NCBI RefSeq assembly: GCF_003285545.1
Contig: NZ_QLNV01000004.1
Span: 186,001 to 250,000, forward strand
Direction of reading: 5' to 3'
DNA from: Sinomicrobium soli
GTDB lineage: Bacteria; Bacteroidota; Bacteroidia; Flavobacteriales; Flavobacteriaceae
DNA: 64,000 bases
Part shown: positions 25,844 to 37,127 of the stretch, one piece after another
Position numbering within the stretch: the first letter of the stretch is position 1
Layout of the letters: every line of letters begins with the position of its first letter
The notes under the pieces: generated by a model
Told to the model about the DNA's origin: nothing
The model's input: the letters and a program-made list of their open reading frames with translations, nothing else
Databases searched by the model: none
Program-made: the position numbers and the translations under genes

Positions 25844-27691
25844 ATGAAACAGTTGTCCAAAGATCAGATCAAAGACCGTTTGCTGAAGCGTGCTGCCCGG
25901 CAATGGGGGTATTCTGATGTAGAGTTGGAAAACATATTCGACCCTATCGTAAATTTGCTCTTTGATGTCTGTGCCAAGGAACTGGAGAATATATCGCATG
26001 AAATATTTTCCAGCCGCAGGCGTATTACGGAACGCCTGGTAGACATACTGACCCCCATTACCTCTTCCAGGGCCATGCCGGCCAGGGCCGTTATGCAGGT
26101 TTTCCCGGTAGAGGACGAGATGACCCTGAACGACCACCACCAGTTTTTCTTTCAGAAAAGGCAGCACAACCCTTATAATCCGGGAGAAAAACTTATAAAG
26201 GAATTCTTTTTCGGCCCTACCAAACCGGTAAAGGTGGCGCGTAACCTCCTGAAGTATGTGGTGTTGCCCAATGGAATTCAGGATGCTTCACAAGGGCAGT
26301 TTCGCGAATTCCTCGGGGAAGATGCGTTTCTCAATCCGCTGCCCCACGGAACGATGTGGCTGGGCGTAAAGCACAAGGGGAACGGCATTCTCAAAAACCT
26401 GATGTTTTATTTTTACCTGAAGAACAGTTATCAGAGGGATACCTTCTTTCACTTCCTGCCCCGTGCCAGGTGGTATTTCAATACACATAAGCTTACCGTG
26501 GCCCAGGGCTATAATACACGCGGAACAATTACGGGAGGGGAACGTCATATGGTGCACGAGGATTTTCACCATCTGCGGAGGGTGGAGGACCATGTCAACG
26601 ATTATTACGAGAAAAACTTTGTCACCGTCAAGGATGTGATCAATATAGGAAATTCGGAGAATTCCGTGCCGGAAGAATTCGGAACCTTTGTCCCCGAAGA
26701 TGTTCTTGCAGCGCTGGAGGAAGAGCAGTTGTTGTGGTTTCGCATAGAGTTCCCGAACGTTATCGGTAAGGAAATACTGTCTGAGATATTCTGTGCTACC
26801 AACTGCTTTCCCGTCATTAATAAAAAGCTGAATGAAACCCAGGGCAATATAAAGAAACTGCTCAATATATATCCCTTGAATATAGGGGATGACTTCTTTC
26901 TCGAACTGTATTCGGTGCTCGACGACCGAAGCCGTCAGTTCGATGTGATCGCCAAGAACCAGCAGGAGTTTACCGAAGATTTTGCCTATCTCCGTTTTGG
27001 GGGAGTGGCGCGTTTCGACGAGCGCAATGCCACGGAGATGATCAACTATATGGTGGACCTGGTACGGGACGAAGCAGCAGCTTTTTCGAGGCTGGAGGCA
27101 GATTTTATGGAAGCCAACCTGCACGAGATCAACCAGATTATATCCAGGTTCCGCAATAAGATGGCGCAAACCGGGATGCACAGGAAGAATATCCCCTACC
27201 TGGTGTTGAATACACGGGAAGAGAGCAACGGGACACTTTTTGTGAAATACTGGACTACCAACGGGGAAGAAGCCAATAAGATAAACACCTTTTCGAAGCT
27301 TCAGGCGCACCGGGGTGCCGATTTTGAAAAGGACTCCATCGTCTTCCTTTCCACTACCCGGGGCGGGAGGGATGAACTGACCAATTCCGATAAGATATAT
27401 GCCTACAGGGAAAATATAATCTCCAACCAGAGAGTGGTCACCAGGCAGGATATCATCATACTGTGCCGGAATCATTACGGAGATGCCGTGACCGGTATCG
27501 ATATTAAAAACGGTATACAGACCAGTTTGGAAGATCGCATCGGTTATACGCCCACCATAGATATACTGCTGGAGAAAAACGAGAAGGTCAACTATTCGGA
27601 AGAAGAATGGGGGTTCCTGAGTGACGACCTCAAACTCCTGCTCCGGAACAGGGCGGTGAATATAGTTCCTTTCCGGGTGATGTACAGGTGA
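25844..27691 (+). CDS. tssF: T6SS baseplate subunit TssF
   Basis: TssF is the main wedge subunit of the baseplate. The 615 residues open with a helical region (LSKDQIKDRLLKRAARQWG) and include MPARAVMQVFPVEDE, ELENISHEIFSSRRR and a long beta-rich body, ending VNIVPFRVMYR. The length and overall pattern agree with TssF (VCA0110-type) of Bacteroidota systems. The start lies immediately after a tandem CTAAAAAA array. It is the last T6SS gene before gyrB, so hcp, vgrG, PAAR, tssQ and tssR genes are not in this stretch. Confidence 0.88.
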   Translation: MKQLSKDQIKDRLLKRAARQWGYSDVELENIFDPIVNLLFDVCAKELENISHEIFSSRRRITERLVDILTPITSSRAMPARAVMQVFPVEDEMTLNDHHQFFFQKRQHNPYNPGEKLIKEFFFGPTKPVKVARNLLKYVVLPNGIQDASQGQFREFLGEDAFLNPLPHGTMWLGVKHKGNGILKNLMFYFYLKNSYQRDTFFHFLPRARWYFNTHKLTVAQGYNTRGTITGGERHMVHEDFHHLRRVEDHVNDYYEKNFVTVKDVINIGNSENSVPEEFGTFVPEDVLAALEEEQLLWFRIEFPNVIGKEILSEIFCATNCFPVINKKLNETQGNIKKLLNIYPLNIGDDFFLELYSVLDDRSRQFDVIAKNQQEFTEDFAYLRFGGVARFDERNATEMINYMVDLVRDEAAAFSRLEADFMEANLHEINQIISRFRNKMAQTGMHRKNIPYLVLNTREESNGTLFVKYWTTNGEEANKINTFSKLQAHRGADFEKDSIVFLSTTRGGRDELTNSDKIYAYRENIISNQRVVTRQDIIILCRNHYGDAVTGIDIKNGIQTSLEDRIGYTPTIDILLEKNEKVNYSEEEWGFLSDDLKLLLRNRAVNIVPFRVMYR

Positions 27692-27785
27692 TGTCTGCCG
27701 ACAGACAGACCCCCGGGTTGATAAAATGTGCATAACTTGGTCTTTTACCTGAAGGATAGGGACTTCTACTCTCTTCTTAATTTAC

Positions 27786-27793
27786 TATATTTG
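27786..27793 (+). promoter_or_regulatory. Candidate gyrB -7 element
   Basis: TATATTTG matches TAnnTTTG, about 85 bases before gyrB. No correctly spaced TTG is present, so only the -7 half is supported. Confidence 0.45.
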
Positions 27794-27873
27794 TCCGTTC
27801 GTCTATGGAATACCCGTCTGGTATTATCCGGCCCGGGTATTTGGTTTTGATACACGTTAAAAAACAGATTTGA

Positions 27874-29814
<1,941 letters not shown>

Positions 29815-29829
29815 TACTTTGAATAATTG

Positions 29830-29863
29830 AAAAAAGGCATCCGGAAAAAGGATGCCTTTTTTG
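29830..29863 (+). terminator. Intrinsic terminator after gyrB
   Basis: AAAAAGGCATCC pairs with GGATGCCTTTTTT around a GGAAAAA-type loop and ends in a T-run, 15 bases past the gyrB stop. Confidence 0.9.
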
Positions 29864-30014
29864 TTGGCGGAATAAAGCCCCGGATCATGGATCGGGGGAC
29901 CCGGCGTCCGGAAATAAAGGACTTTTCGGAACCTGTGGTATATCGGCCTGAAAAATATCAGGGCAAAAGGGTAAGAAGCAGTTGCTTAATAGCTTCATTT
30001 CCTGCCAAAATGAC

Positions 30015-30022
30015 TAAATTTG
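30015..30022 (+). promoter_or_regulatory. Candidate mdh -7 element
   Basis: TAAATTTG matches TAnnTTTG about 50 bases before mdh. The nearest upstream TTG is 30 bases away, outside the usual spacing. Confidence 0.4.
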
Positions 30023-30071
30023 TCCGTCTGACGGACTGAAAACATAATATCACTCAAAAATAAATTATCTT

Positions 30072-30992
30072 ATGAAAGTTACAATAGTAGGTGCCGGGGC
30101 AGTTGGCGCCAGTTGTGCGGAGTACATTGCTATTAAGGATTTTGCTTCGGAAGTTGTTTTACTGGATATCAAGGAAGGTGTTGCAGAAGGCAAGGCGATG
30201 GACCTGATGCAAACAGCTTCGCTGAACGGTTTTGATACCAGGATAACAGGGTCTACCAGCGATTATTCCAAAACGGCCGGTAGTCATATCGCAGTGGTGA
30301 CCAGCGGGATCCCGAGAAAACCGGGAATGACCCGTGAAGAACTTATCGGTATCAACGCGGGGATTGTGAAGGATGTGGTGTCGAACCTGATCAGGCACTC
30401 TCCCGAGGTTATCGTAATTGTGGTCAGTAACCCGATGGATACCATGACATACCTTACGCACAAAGCTACCGGATTGCCCAAAAACCGCATTATAGGAATG
30501 GGAGGAGCGCTGGACAGTGCCCGCTTCAAGTACAGGCTCAGCGAAGCGCTGGCATGCCCCGCTTCGGATGTGGACGGCATGGTGATAGGAGGGCATAGCG
30601 ATACCGGAATGGTCCCGCTTACCCGGCTTGCCGCCCGCAACAGTGTGCCGGTAACCGAATTTTTAAGTGAGGAAAGACTGAAGCAGGTGGCCGAAGATAC
30701 CAAGGTTGGGGGCGCCACGCTTACCAAACTGCTGGGAACAAGTGCCTGGTATGCGCCCGGAGCGGCTGTTTCGGCACTGGTGCAGGCTATCGCATGCGAC
30801 CAGAAGAAAATGTTCCCCTGTTCCGCATTGCTGGACGGAGAATACGGGCTGAATGATATCTGTATCGGGGTGCCGGTCATCCTCGGTAAGAACGGTATCG
30901 AGAAGATCGTGGAGATCGGGCTGGACGATGCCGAAAAGGCGAAACTTCAGGAAAGTGCCGAAGGGGTTAAAAAAGTAAATGCCCTGCTGTAA
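30072..30992 (+). CDS. mdh: Malate dehydrogenase
   Basis: This 306-residue enzyme of the citric acid cycle interconverts malate and oxaloacetate with NAD. The Rossmann start is MKVTIVGAGAVGAS. The substrate-binding arginines lie in SGIPRKPGMTREEL, and the catalytic histidine is in GGHSDTGMVPLTR. The sequence around these motifs is the lactate-dehydrogenase-like MDH type found in Bacteroidota. The gene is monocistronic, between two intrinsic terminators. Confidence 0.97.
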   Translation: MKVTIVGAGAVGASCAEYIAIKDFASEVVLLDIKEGVAEGKAMDLMQTASLNGFDTRITGSTSDYSKTAGSHIAVVTSGIPRKPGMTREELIGINAGIVKDVVSNLIRHSPEVIVIVVSNPMDTMTYLTHKATGLPKNRIIGMGGALDSARFKYRLSEALACPASDVDGMVIGGHSDTGMVPLTRLAARNSVPVTEFLSEERLKQVAEDTKVGGATLTKLLGTSAWYAPGAAVSALVQAIACDQKKMFPCSALLDGEYGLNDICIGVPVILGKNGIEKIVEIGLDDAEKAKLQESAEGVKKVNALL

Positions 30993-31020
30993 GTACCGGT
31001 GTTGCTGACGTAAAAATTTT

Positions 31021-31074
31021 AAGGCTGCGTATAAAACCGCCGGTAAGACCGGGTTTTACGCAGCCTGTTTTTTT
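31021..31074 (+). terminator. Intrinsic terminator after mdh
   Basis: AGGCTGCGTATAAAACC pairs with GGTTTTACGCAGCCT (two bases bulged) and is followed by GTTTTTTT, about 30 bases beyond the mdh stop. Confidence 0.9.
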
Positions 31075-31176
31075 GTGATATAATGTCCGGTTGATGGCAG
31101 ATGTGTACTGATTTACAGGGAGGTATATGTAAGTGGCTGTATCCGAAACACTAAGGGAATAAAACGGGGAAATAAA

Positions 31177-31207
31177 TTGTTTTATCCTGTTGTAAATTAT
31201 ATATTTG
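31177..31207 (+). promoter_or_regulatory. Bacteroidota-type secDF promoter
   Basis: TTG (31177-31179), 20 bases, then TATATTTG (31200-31207): a full match to TTG-N17-23-TAnnTTTG, 38 bases before the secDF start. Confidence 0.7.
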
Positions 31208-31244
31208 CTCGTTTCAAAAAAAGGATTAATTAATTAAAATAAGA

Positions 31245-34200
31245 ATGCAAAACAAGGGACTTATCAAGCTTTTTGCTATTTTATTTGGTATTGTGAGTAT
31301 CTACCAGCTGTCCTTCACTTTTGTGACCAACAAGGTGGAGCGCAGTGCCGAAGAGTTTGCAGTGCAGAAAATTTCCGAGGATACGGAAGACTATGTAGTA
31401 AAGAGAGAGGCTGAAGAAACCAGGTACCTGGACTCTGTGGGGAATACGACGGTTTTTGATATCGGGCTTACCAGTTTTACCTATAATGAGGCCAAGGAAA
31501 AAGAACTGAACAAAGGACTTGACCTGAAGGGAGGGATCAATGTAATCCTCGAAATCTCGGTAAAGGATATTATCAAGGGGCTGGCCAATGATTCCAAAAA
31601 CCCGGTATTCAATAAGGCCCTGGCCAATGCCGATAAGGCGGCAAGAAACAGTGACAAGCCCTATGTAGACCTGTTCTTCCAGGAATTCGACGCCATTAAG
31701 GGGGATACCAAACTGGCTTCCCCGGAAATTTTTGCCAATAAGCTGCTCAGTGAAGATGTCAATTTCCAGATGTCGGACAACGAGGTAAAACCCGTGATCC
31801 GCAGAAAGGTAGATGAGTCTATTGTCTCTGCTTTTGAAGTATTGCGTAAGCGTATTGACCGTTTCGGGGTTACCCAGCCGAACATCCAGCGCCTCGGCGC
31901 TACCGGAAGGATACTGGTGGAACTTCCGGGAGCCAAGGACATCAACCGGGTAAAACGATTGCTGCAAAGTACGGCACAACTGGAATTCTGGGAAACCTTC
32001 AAGAATGAGGAGGTCATACAATACCTCTTCCAGGTTAACGAAAGGCTTAAAACCCTGGTGGGCACCGACAATAAGGTGGAAGACAGTACGCAACAGTCAG
32101 GAAGTGAATCTTCCGAACTCGACGAACTGCTTGCCGATACCGAAAAAGATTCTCTCGAAAGTATGGGAGGGGCCAATCCGTTATTCGACCTCGCCGTTGC
32201 ACCTGGTGCCCAGGGCGGGCCGGTACTGATGAGCTTCGCTACCAAGGATACGGCCAAGGTGAACAGTTATCTGAAAATGCGTGAGATCAGGCAACTGATT
32301 CCGTCTGAGTTGCAGAATGCCCGTTTTGTCTGGAGTAAGCCGGGGACCAACCAGGAGGTCATAGATCTTTATGCCCTCAGGTCGAACCGGGAGAACCAGC
32401 CGCCCCTGAGCGGGGGTGTGGTGGTTGATGCGCAGCAGACCTACGATCAGAGAGGAAATCCGGCGGTATCCATGCAAATGGATGGCAAGGGGGCCAAAAT
32501 ATGGGAAGAACTCACCGGAAAGGCACACCGGCAGGGAAGCTTTATCGCTATAGTACTGGACGATATCGTATATTCTGCTCCGGGGGTTACCAGCGGGCCC
32601 ATTTCGGGAGGAAGTTCGGAGATTACCGGGCAGTTTTCGCTTAACGAGGCCATTGACCTGGCCAATGTATTACGAGCAGGAAAGCTTCCCGCTTCCGCCG
32701 ATATTGTACAGAGTGAAGTGGTAGGGCCCTCTCTCGGGCAGGAAGCCATAGACAGCGGTATGATGTCTTTTGCCATTGCCATGTCTCTCGTGCTTATATG
32801 GATGATGTTCTATTACGGAAGGGCCGGCTGGTTTGCCGATGTGGCCCTTATCTTTAATATTGTACTTATCTTCGGCGTGCTTGCCGGCCTCGGCGCGGTA
32901 CTGACGCTGCCGGGTATTGCGGGTATTGTACTGACCATAGGGATGTCGGTGGATGCCAATGTGCTTATATTCGAACGGGCCAAGGAAGAACTCGCCAAGG
33001 GGAAAGGACAGAAACAGGCCGTTCAGGACGGGTTTGGCAATGCGCTTTCATCCATTCTGGATGCCAATATCACGACAGGGCTTACCGCCATCATACTCTT
33101 TATCTTCGGTACGGGCCCCATTCGCGGGTTTGCCACTACCCTGATGATCGGTATCGCAACATCACTGTTTACTGCGATTTTCATTACCAGGTTGCTGATC
33201 GACTGGTATCTCGGGAGGAAAAAGTCCCTGAAATTTTCTACCGATATTACCAAAAACCTGTTTCAGAATATCAATGTGGACTTCCTTGCAAAGAGAAAGA
33301 TATCGTATACTGTTTCGGGGATATTTATAGTCGTGGCCCTTATCTCATTGTTTACGCAGGGGCTGAACCAAGGAGTGGATTTTGTGGGAGGAAGGTCGTA
33401 CCAGATACGTTTTGAACATCCCGTAAACCCAACCGAACTCGATGGCGACCTTTCCGGGCCTCTCGGAAGTGTGGAAGTGAAGACGTTCGGTGCGGCAAAC
33501 CAGGTTAAGGTAACCACCAAGTACAAAGTGGATGAAGAGGGAGGACAGGTTGATGAAGAAATTCACGGAATCCTTTATAAAGCACTGCAGAAACATCTTC
33601 CCGATGGGCTGACCGAAGCAGAATTTGTGGGTAGTGGAGGAGATACCGGAGGATATGGTATAGTGCAATCCATAAAGGTGGGCCCTACCATCGCAGATGA
33701 TATCAAGAGAAATGCACTCTGGGCCATTATGGGGTCCCTGATCGTGGTATTCCTCTATATACTGATCCGTTTCAGAAGGTGGCAGTTCTCTGCCGGAGCG
33801 GTTGCGGCCCTGTGCCACGATGTTCTGATCGTTCTTGGGGTATTCTCGCTGACGTACAGGTTTATGCCGTTTAACCTGGAGATCGACCAGGCGTTCATAG
33901 CGGCTATCCTGACGGTTATCGGGTATTCGATCAACGATACGGTGGTGGTATTCGACCGTATTCGTGAGATCACCTCTGAGCGTGGTTGGAAAGCGGGAAA
34001 TAATATAAACCTGGCGGTAAACAGTACATTGAGCCGTACCTTAAATACCTCCCTGACTACCCTGATCGTGCTTCTGGCGATCTTTATATTCGGGGGAGAA
34101 TCGATCCGTGGCTTTATGTTTGCCCTGATCGTCGGGGTTATCGTAGGTACGTATTCTTCGGTGTTCATCGCAACTCCCGTAATGTTCGATACCCTTAAAA

Positions 34201-34253
34201 ACAAGGGAGAGGATGTGCTTAAAAAGAAAGAGAGCGAGACTGTAGAAGGTTAA
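31245..34253 (+). CDS. secDF: Protein translocase SecDF, fused SecD and SecF
   Basis: SecDF uses the proton gradient to pull secreted proteins through SecYEG. At 1002 residues this is the fused form. The SecD half has GLDLKGGINVILEIS (about 90), a large periplasmic P1 region with an acidic serine-rich insertion (about 280-310), and the helix bundle with GMSVDANVLIFERAKEE. The SecF half starts near 680 with NQGVDFVGGRSYQIRF and contains GYSINDTVVVFDRIRE. Twelve membrane helices are expected. The gene stands alone with a good promoter and an intrinsic terminator. Confidence 0.97.
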   Translation: MQNKGLIKLFAILFGIVSIYQLSFTFVTNKVERSAEEFAVQKISEDTEDYVVKREAEETRYLDSVGNTTVFDIGLTSFTYNEAKEKELNKGLDLKGGINVILEISVKDIIKGLANDSKNPVFNKALANADKAARNSDKPYVDLFFQEFDAIKGDTKLASPEIFANKLLSEDVNFQMSDNEVKPVIRRKVDESIVSAFEVLRKRIDRFGVTQPNIQRLGATGRILVELPGAKDINRVKRLLQSTAQLEFWETFKNEEVIQYLFQVNERLKTLVGTDNKVEDSTQQSGSESSELDELLADTEKDSLESMGGANPLFDLAVAPGAQGGPVLMSFATKDTAKVNSYLKMREIRQLIPSELQNARFVWSKPGTNQEVIDLYALRSNRENQPPLSGGVVVDAQQTYDQRGNPAVSMQMDGKGAKIWEELTGKAHRQGSFIAIVLDDIVYSAPGVTSGPISGGSSEITGQFSLNEAIDLANVLRAGKLPASADIVQSEVVGPSLGQEAIDSGMMSFAIAMSLVLIWMMFYYGRAGWFADVALIFNIVLIFGVLAGLGAVLTLPGIAGIVLTIGMSVDANVLIFERAKEELAKGKGQKQAVQDGFGNALSSILDANITTGLTAIILFIFGTGPIRGFATTLMIGIATSLFTAIFITRLLIDWYLGRKKSLKFSTDITKNLFQNINVDFLAKRKISYTVSGIFIVVALISLFTQGLNQGVDFVGGRSYQIRFEHPVNPTELDGDLSGPLGSVEVKTFGAANQVKVTTKYKVDEEGGQVDEEIHGILYKALQKHLPDGLTEAEFVGSGGDTGGYGIVQSIKVGPTIADDIKRNALWAIMGSLIVVFLYILIRFRRWQFSAGAVAALCHDVLIVLGVFSLTYRFMPFNLEIDQAFIAAILTVIGYSINDTVVVFDRIREITSERGWKAGNNINLAVNSTLSRTLNTSLTTLIVLLAIFIFGGESIRGFMFALIVGVIVGTYSSVFIATPVMFDTLKNKGEDVLKKKESETVEG

Positions 34254-34279
34254 CGCGATCATTATAAAATAAAAACAGG

Positions 34280-34307
34280 CCCTGTCGGTTTCCGGCAGGG
34301 TTTTTTT
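34280..34307 (+). terminator. Intrinsic terminator after secDF
   Basis: CCCTGTCGG / CCGGCAGGG stem with a short T-rich loop, followed by seven T residues. Confidence 0.9.
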
Positions 34308-34393
34308 GTGGCCGGTTGGCATATGTCAAATTAATTGTTGAGAATTACGATCCCGGTTTTTAAAGGATCGTTTTGGTGATACTGAAATAAAAA

Positions 34394-34424
34394 GGCCACC
34401 CGAAACTTTTCAGGTGGCCTTTGG
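34394..34424 (-). terminator. Intrinsic terminator after dapD
   Basis: GGCCACC pairs with GGTGGCC around a 12-base loop. Read on the minus strand it is followed by TTTTTATTTC, 20 bases past the dapD stop. A shorter TTT follows on the plus strand, so it may act both ways. Confidence 0.8.
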
Positions 34425-34443
34425 TGATTTGTATTTTAGCAGG

Positions 34444-35259
34444 TCAGACTGCTACATTGTATTCCCTCAGGGCATTGTTAAGCGATGTCTTGAGGTCGGT
34501 AGAGGCTTTCCGCTGCCCGATGATCAGGGCACAGGGCACCTGGTATTCTCCTGCCGGGAATGTTTTGGTATAACTTCCGGGAATAACCACCGATCTCGAG
34601 GGGACCACTCCTTTCCGTTCAACGGGTTCGCTTCCGGTGACATCGATTATTTTTGTAGAAGCCGTAAGTACCACATTGGCACCCAGTACGGCTTCCTTTT
34701 CGACTCTTACCCCTTCCACTACAATACAGCGGGAACCGATAAAGGCATTGTCTTCAATAATGACCGGTGCGGCCTGCAGGGGTTCGAGTACCCCGCCTAT
34801 TCCCACGCCTCCACTCAGGTGAACGTTCTTGCCGATCTGGGCACAGCTCCCTACAGTGGCCCAGGTATCTACCATGGTCCCTTCATCTACATAGGCCCCG
34901 ATATTTACATAACTGGGCATCATCACCACTCCCGATGAGATATAGGCCCCGTGTCGGGCAATGGCATGGGGCACTACGCGGATACCTTTTGCCGCGTAAC
35001 CGGTCTTTAACGGGATCTTGTCGTGAAATTCCAGCGGGCCGGCCTCGATAGTCTCCATCTGTTGTATGGGGAAATACAGGACTACGGCCTTTTTGACCCA
35101 TTCGTTTACCTGCCATCCGCCGTCTTTGGGTTCGGCTACCCTCAACGACCCTTCGTCGAGCAGGCGAATGACTTCCCTGATGGTCTCCTGCGTACTTTCC
35201 TCTTTCAGTAACTCCCTGTTGTCCCAGGCGCTTTCGATATGTTTTCTGATGTTGTCCAT
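34444..35259 (-). CDS. dapD: Tetrahydrodipicolinate N-succinyltransferase
   Basis: DapD uses succinyl-CoA to acylate tetrahydrodipicolinate in the succinylase route to diaminopimelate and lysine, so it also feeds the cell wall. The 271-residue protein has an N-terminal helical domain and a left-handed beta-helix of hexapeptide repeats (VVMMPSYVNIGAYVDEGTMV, GSCAQIGKNVHLSGGVGIGG). Length is normal for the family. It is monocistronic and divergent from ruvX. Confidence 0.97.
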   Translation of the reverse strand: MDNIRKHIESAWDNRELLKEESTQETIREVIRLLDEGSLRVAEPKDGGWQVNEWVKKAVVLYFPIQQMETIEAGPLEFHDKIPLKTGYAAKGIRVVPHAIARHGAYISSGVVMMPSYVNIGAYVDEGTMVDTWATVGSCAQIGKNVHLSGGVGIGGVLEPLQAAPVIIEDNAFIGSRCIVVEGVRVEKEAVLGANVVLTASTKIIDVTGSEPVERKGVVPSRSVVIPGSYTKTFPAGEYQVPCALIIGQRKASTDLKTSLNNALREYNVAV

Positions 35260-35353
35260 GTTAGTGAATTATATGATCGTAATATATCTTTTGAGTGTTT
35301 CTTTGGCAAGACATTTGCTGTAGTTGGCCGTAAAACCCGCATAACATCGCAAG

Positions 35354-35361
35354 CAAATATA
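35354..35361 (-). promoter_or_regulatory. Candidate dapD -7 element
   Basis: Minus-strand TATATTTG matches TAnnTTTG about 95 bases upstream of dapD; no suitably spaced TTG. Confidence 0.4.
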
Positions 35362-35414
35362 ATGGCTTAAAATTTAATAAGAGAGCGATTTTAGAGTTAT
35401 AACAATTTAAATAT

Positions 35415-35422
35415 TAAATTTG
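35415..35422 (+). promoter_or_regulatory. Candidate ruvX -7 element
   Basis: TAAATTTG matches TAnnTTTG, only 12 bases before the ruvX ATG. If used, the leader would be a few bases long, and the in-frame TTG at 35420 would fall inside the promoter and could not be the start. Confidence 0.35.
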
Positions 35423-35434
35423 CCAAAAAACCGG

Positions 35435-35848
35435 ATGGGAAGAATCATGGCCATAGATTACGGTACGCGGCGTACGGGGATTGCAATAACCGATGAATTA
35501 CAGCTTATTGCATCCGGGCTGACCACGGTACCCACGGCAGAACTTATGGATTTTCTTCTCGATTATACCCGGAGGGAAACCGTGGAGTGCATTGTAGTGG
35601 GGCTGCCCAAACAGCATAATAACGAAGCCTCGGAAAGTGAGGTCCACATTCAGGGATTCCTGAAGACGCTGGAAAAAAATCTTCCGGAGATTCCCGTAGA
35701 TCGGGAAGATGAGCGTTTTACCTCCAAAATGGCATTCCAGGCCATGATAGATGGCGGCCTGAAAAAAAAACAGCGGCGGAACAAGGCCCTCGTGGATGAA
35801 ATAAGTGCTACTATCATATTGCAGTCCTATCTTTACGGAAGGCAATAG
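35435..35848 (+). CDS. ruvX: RuvX/YqgF-family nuclease (pre-16S rRNA processing / Holliday junction resolvase-like)
   Basis: The 137-residue protein has the RNase H-like fold of the YqgF family. MAIDYGTRRTGIAITD carries the first catalytic aspartate, ECIVVGLPKQHN the second strand and glutamate region, and DEISATIIL the C-terminal acidic residue. The family is essential in many bacteria and in E. coli matures 16S rRNA 5' ends. I start at the ATG at 35435 because the upstream TTG lies in a likely promoter. It is followed closely by def. Confidence 0.93.
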   Translation: MGRIMAIDYGTRRTGIAITDELQLIASGLTTVPTAELMDFLLDYTRRETVECIVVGLPKQHNNEASESEVHIQGFLKTLEKNLPEIPVDREDERFTSKMAFQAMIDGGLKKKQRRNKALVDEISATIILQSYLYGRQ

Positions 35849-35878
35849 TGGAGTAGCTTAATTATAAATGATGACAAT

Positions 35879-36469
35879 ATGATTTTACCGATCGTAGCCT
35901 ATGGCGATCCTGTGTTGAGAAAGAAAACCGAAGAAATAGCAAGGGATTACCCGGATCTCGACGGGCTTATAGAGAATATGTTCGAAACCATGTATAACGC
36001 TTACGGTGTGGGCCTGGCGGCTCCGCAGGTAGGACTTCCCGTGAGGCTGTTTATCATAGATGCAAGCCCTTTTGCCGAGGATGAGGAACTCTCCGAAGAA
36101 GAGCAGGCAGAGCTTAAGGATTTCAGAAAAGTGTTTATCAACGCCAGGATACTGGAAGAGGAAGGGGAAGAGTGGGCCTTTAACGAAGGGTGCCTCAGTA
36201 TCCCGAATGTGCGGGAGGATGTGTGGAGGCAGGATACGATAAAAATAGAGTATTTCGACGAAAACTTTGAGAAAAAAACAGAGGAGTACGACGGTCTGGC
36301 CGCACGTGTCATTCAGCACGAATACGACCATATCGAAGGCGTCCTGTTTACCGATAAGCTGTCCGGACTGAAGAAAAGACTGCTTAAAAGCAAACTTTCC
36401 AACATATCCAAAGGCAAGGTGAAGGCGGATTATAAAATGCGCTTTCCGGAAGCAAAAAAGGGGAGATAG
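35879..36469 (+). CDS. def: Peptide deformylase
   Basis: Def removes the formyl group from the N-terminal methionine of new proteins. All three metal/active-site motifs are present in the 196 residues: GVGLAAPQVG (residues 42-51), EGCLS (about 102-106) and HEYDHIEG (about 143-150). An acidic insertion (EDEELSEEEQAEL) lies between motifs one and two, typical of Bacteroidota enzymes. It lies 30 bases after ruvX and is followed by the DUF5606 gene. Confidence 0.97.
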   Translation: MILPIVAYGDPVLRKKTEEIARDYPDLDGLIENMFETMYNAYGVGLAAPQVGLPVRLFIIDASPFAEDEELSEEEQAELKDFRKVFINARILEEEGEEWAFNEGCLSIPNVREDVWRQDTIKIEYFDENFEKKTEEYDGLAARVIQHEYDHIEGVLFTDKLSGLKKRLLKSKLSNISKGKVKADYKMRFPEAKKGR

Positions 36470-36530
36470 CAGGACGAAGGAAGTACGTCGGAAAAATACA
36501 AGTACAATTAAATTTTAACTTTATTACCAT

Positions 36531-36983
36531 ATGAGTTTAGACAAGATACTGGCCATTTCAGGCAAACCGGGATTGTATGAGTTGAAAACACAGACACGCA
36601 GTGGTTTTGTGGCTGAATCCCTTCTCGATGGCAAACGCATCACCGTGGGGCTTCGCAACAATGTAAGCCTGTTGTCTGAAATTGCCGTGTACACCCTGAA
36701 AGAAGAGGTGCCGCTGAGGGAGGTCTTCGGGAAGATCAAGGAGAAGGAGAACGGAGCACAGACTTCCGTAGGACATAAGGAAGACAAGAGCAGGCTGGAA
36801 GAATATTTTTTTGAGGTGCTTCCGGACTATGACGAAGACAGGGTGTACCTGGGAGATATCAAGAAGATCATTCAGTGGTACAACCTGCTTCAGGCCAAAG
36901 GAATGACAGATTTTGATGCGGCTGAGGAAACCCCTTCGGGAGATACGGAAGAAAAAGGAGAAGATACTCCGGACGAAGCATAA
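36531..36983 (+). CDS. DUF5606 family protein, function unknown
   Basis: A 150-residue soluble protein conserved in Bacteroidota next to def and mazG. It begins MSLDKILAISGKPGLYELKT, with a compact beta-rich N-terminal half (GLRNNVSLLSEIAVYTL) and a helical segment around YFFEVLPDYDEDRVYLGDIK. The C-terminal 25 residues are acidic and probably disordered. The N-terminal fold might bind RNA or protein, but no function is shown by the sequence. An intrinsic terminator follows. Confidence 0.85.
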   Translation: MSLDKILAISGKPGLYELKTQTRSGFVAESLLDGKRITVGLRNNVSLLSEIAVYTLKEEVPLREVFGKIKEKENGAQTSVGHKEDKSRLEEYFFEVLPDYDEDRVYLGDIKKIIQWYNLLQAKGMTDFDAAEETPSGDTEEKGEDTPDEA

Positions 36984-36993
36984 AATACCAGAG

Positions 36994-37017
36994 AACTCCC
37001 GGAAGGGAGTTTTTTGG
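36994..37017 (+). terminator. Intrinsic terminator after the DUF5606 gene
   Basis: AACTCCC / GGGAGTT stem with a GGAA loop followed by T-rich sequence, 11 bases past the stop. Confidence 0.85.
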
Positions 37018-37127
37018 TTTTGGGGTTCACCGGCCCGGTGATTTCGGTACGGTTCCGGAGGAACTCAGTTATCTCAGAGGCTCCCGAAAGCCTGTTTTTA
37101 GAACACAGTTTAAAACCCGCATATACA

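Noticed and set aside
26288-27733. A 481-codon minus-strand open frame
   Set aside because: Antisense shadow of tssF with no recognisable motif and composition typical of a reversed coding strand.
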